In this document: positions 58,676 through 64,000 of the stretch, piece by piece
Position numbering within the stretch: position 1 is the stretch's first letter
Layout of the letters: each line of letters opens with the position of its first letter
DNA from: Carallia brachiata
Taxonomy: Eukaryota; Streptophyta; Magnoliopsida; Malpighiales; Rhizophoraceae
Length of the DNA: 64,000 nt
Direction: 5' to 3'
NCBI GenBank assembly: GCA_021464245.1
Contig: JADCRB010000055.1
Span: 1,704,487 to 1,768,486, forward strand
Translations under genes and position numbers: made by a program
The notes under the pieces: generated by a model
The model's input: only the letters and a program-made list of their open reading frames with translations
What the model was told of the DNA's origin: nothing
Databases searched by the model: none

Positions 58676-59768
58676 AAATTTTTTTAAGGTTACCCTCTAT
58701 TGTTCGGATAGTTTGCCCCTTTTTGTGCTAATTTGCCCGCATATAATGTTTCTCAAAGCTTTTTTTTTTTTTTTGTCTTTTTTAACCTTAAGTGCATAAA
58801 AGATTAAAAAAAATACGAGTTTTTTGTTTTTATATAACTATAAATAATGCACACAGATGCATTAAAAAAAAGGTTAATAAGAATAGTGATTCAGCTGACT
58901 TATATCTTTGAGGGACTCTTGCTTTAGATTCTTTTTTCCATCATCTCTAATTTGATAGTTAAAAATACAAAAAGTTCCCAATGAAATCAGTCTAAAAACA
59001 CTTAAAAACACCCCAAAAAAAAAACTTGCAGATTATTCTCTATTTAATATTTTCAGTTTTCTCTATATATTTTTCAGATTATTCTCCAAAAAAAAAAAAA
59101 CTTGCAAATCAATCTGGAAACACCCAAAACAACGTCTCTAAGTAGTTGATATTATTTTTTAATTTTCTATATATATGATTTATTATATTGTTATATATAA
59201 ATTCACTCTTAAAAATTTCCGGCTTCGTCCTCGATAATGCTGTCTCTGAGAATGTTATTTTTACTTTCCTACCTACTGGCTTGAGAGTCGTTTTAGATGC
59301 TGATAAGTTACGTTCGTTACACAGTAGTTTTTCTTAATTTTTCATACTTTGCGCCCAAAGAAAAATATTAATGCACGTACTGCTATGCATAATTTGTTTT
59401 CTGCAGATTCCGAAAATTGGATCCGTAAATGATAATTGCCGAGGAACTGAAACTGAGACAGTTTAAACTTAATTGACATGGCCACAACAATGGGTACAAA
59501 CATAGAAAAGATGCATTTGATCCACGATTCATTTAGTAGTACGCTTATTCTGAAGGCTGATGCCAGGGCTTTCAAATCTGAAATAAGAATGTACCCCCCT
59601 CACAATGACTGAATGCATTTGAATCTGGTCTAGATAAATTCTAGGAAAACAAACAAAAATAACCCTGATGGGAGGTAAGAATAGCAGGATTGGCTTATTC
59701 AGCCAACAATAATGTTAAATAAAAGGGATATGTCTTTTCTTTCTTAATTGGGTTGAAAGGAAGCCAAT
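58676..59768. other. Intergenic region after GDH
   Basis: AT-rich, with A-runs and no gene. The part next to 59769 is the 3' untranslated region of the glutamate dehydrogenase gene. The duplicated words cttgcagatt/cttgcaaatc near 59025-59110 suggest a small local duplication. Confidence 0.5.

Positions 59769-64000
<4,232 letters not shown>

Overview
The window is nuclear DNA of a flowering plant, most likely a eudicot. Genes carry GT-AG introns, intergenic DNA is AT-rich and full of MITEs, SINE-like and LINE remnants, and the proteins are plant families: CC-NB-LRR and LRR receptor kinases, plastid methionine sulfoxide reductase, ORANGE, a U/P-type cyclin and plant glutamate dehydrogenase. The species cannot be fixed from the sequence alone.

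Layout. 1-3822 is the decayed copy of a tandem segmental duplication: the 3' end of an NLR resistance gene (nonsense codon plus frameshift) followed by a 5'-truncated, frameshifted MSRA exon. An orphan second exon of a phytocyanin follows at 4023-4488. 5959-15201 (minus strand) is an LRR receptor-like kinase split in its first exon by a 4,905-bp Ty1/copia element (9834-14738) with apparently identical 406-bp LTRs and a GAGAT target duplication. 16192-18873 is an intact CC-NB-LRR gene and 21321-23501 an intact two-exon plastid-type MSRA gene; these are the second copy of the duplicated pair.

23502-31582 is gene-poor and holds a hAT-like MITE, a SINE relic and degenerate repeats. Then come a two-exon cyclin (31583-34334), two Mutator-like MITEs (38028-38591 and 38682-39181), a secreted glycine-rich protein (minus, 39221-39676) and a 5'-truncated LINE tail (44195-44973). 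The right third is a conserved housekeeping block: ORANGE (49095-51878, 8 exons), a TMEM135-like membrane protein (minus, 52919-56805, 8 exons) and NAD-dependent glutamate dehydrogenase (minus, 59769-63140, 9 exons). The glutamate dehydrogenase lacks one G in exon 8 and as written ends at 340 instead of 411 residues.

The left third is a fast-changing immune-receptor cluster where duplication, element insertion and pseudogenisation are all visible. The right third holds plastid, mitochondrial and peroxisome-related functions. I found no clear sign of a wholly new biological system. The strongest second-look items are the GDH frameshift, the very young copia insertion in the receptor kinase, the NLR-MSRA duplication with a filled/empty MITE site, and the MSRA-phytocyanin junction.
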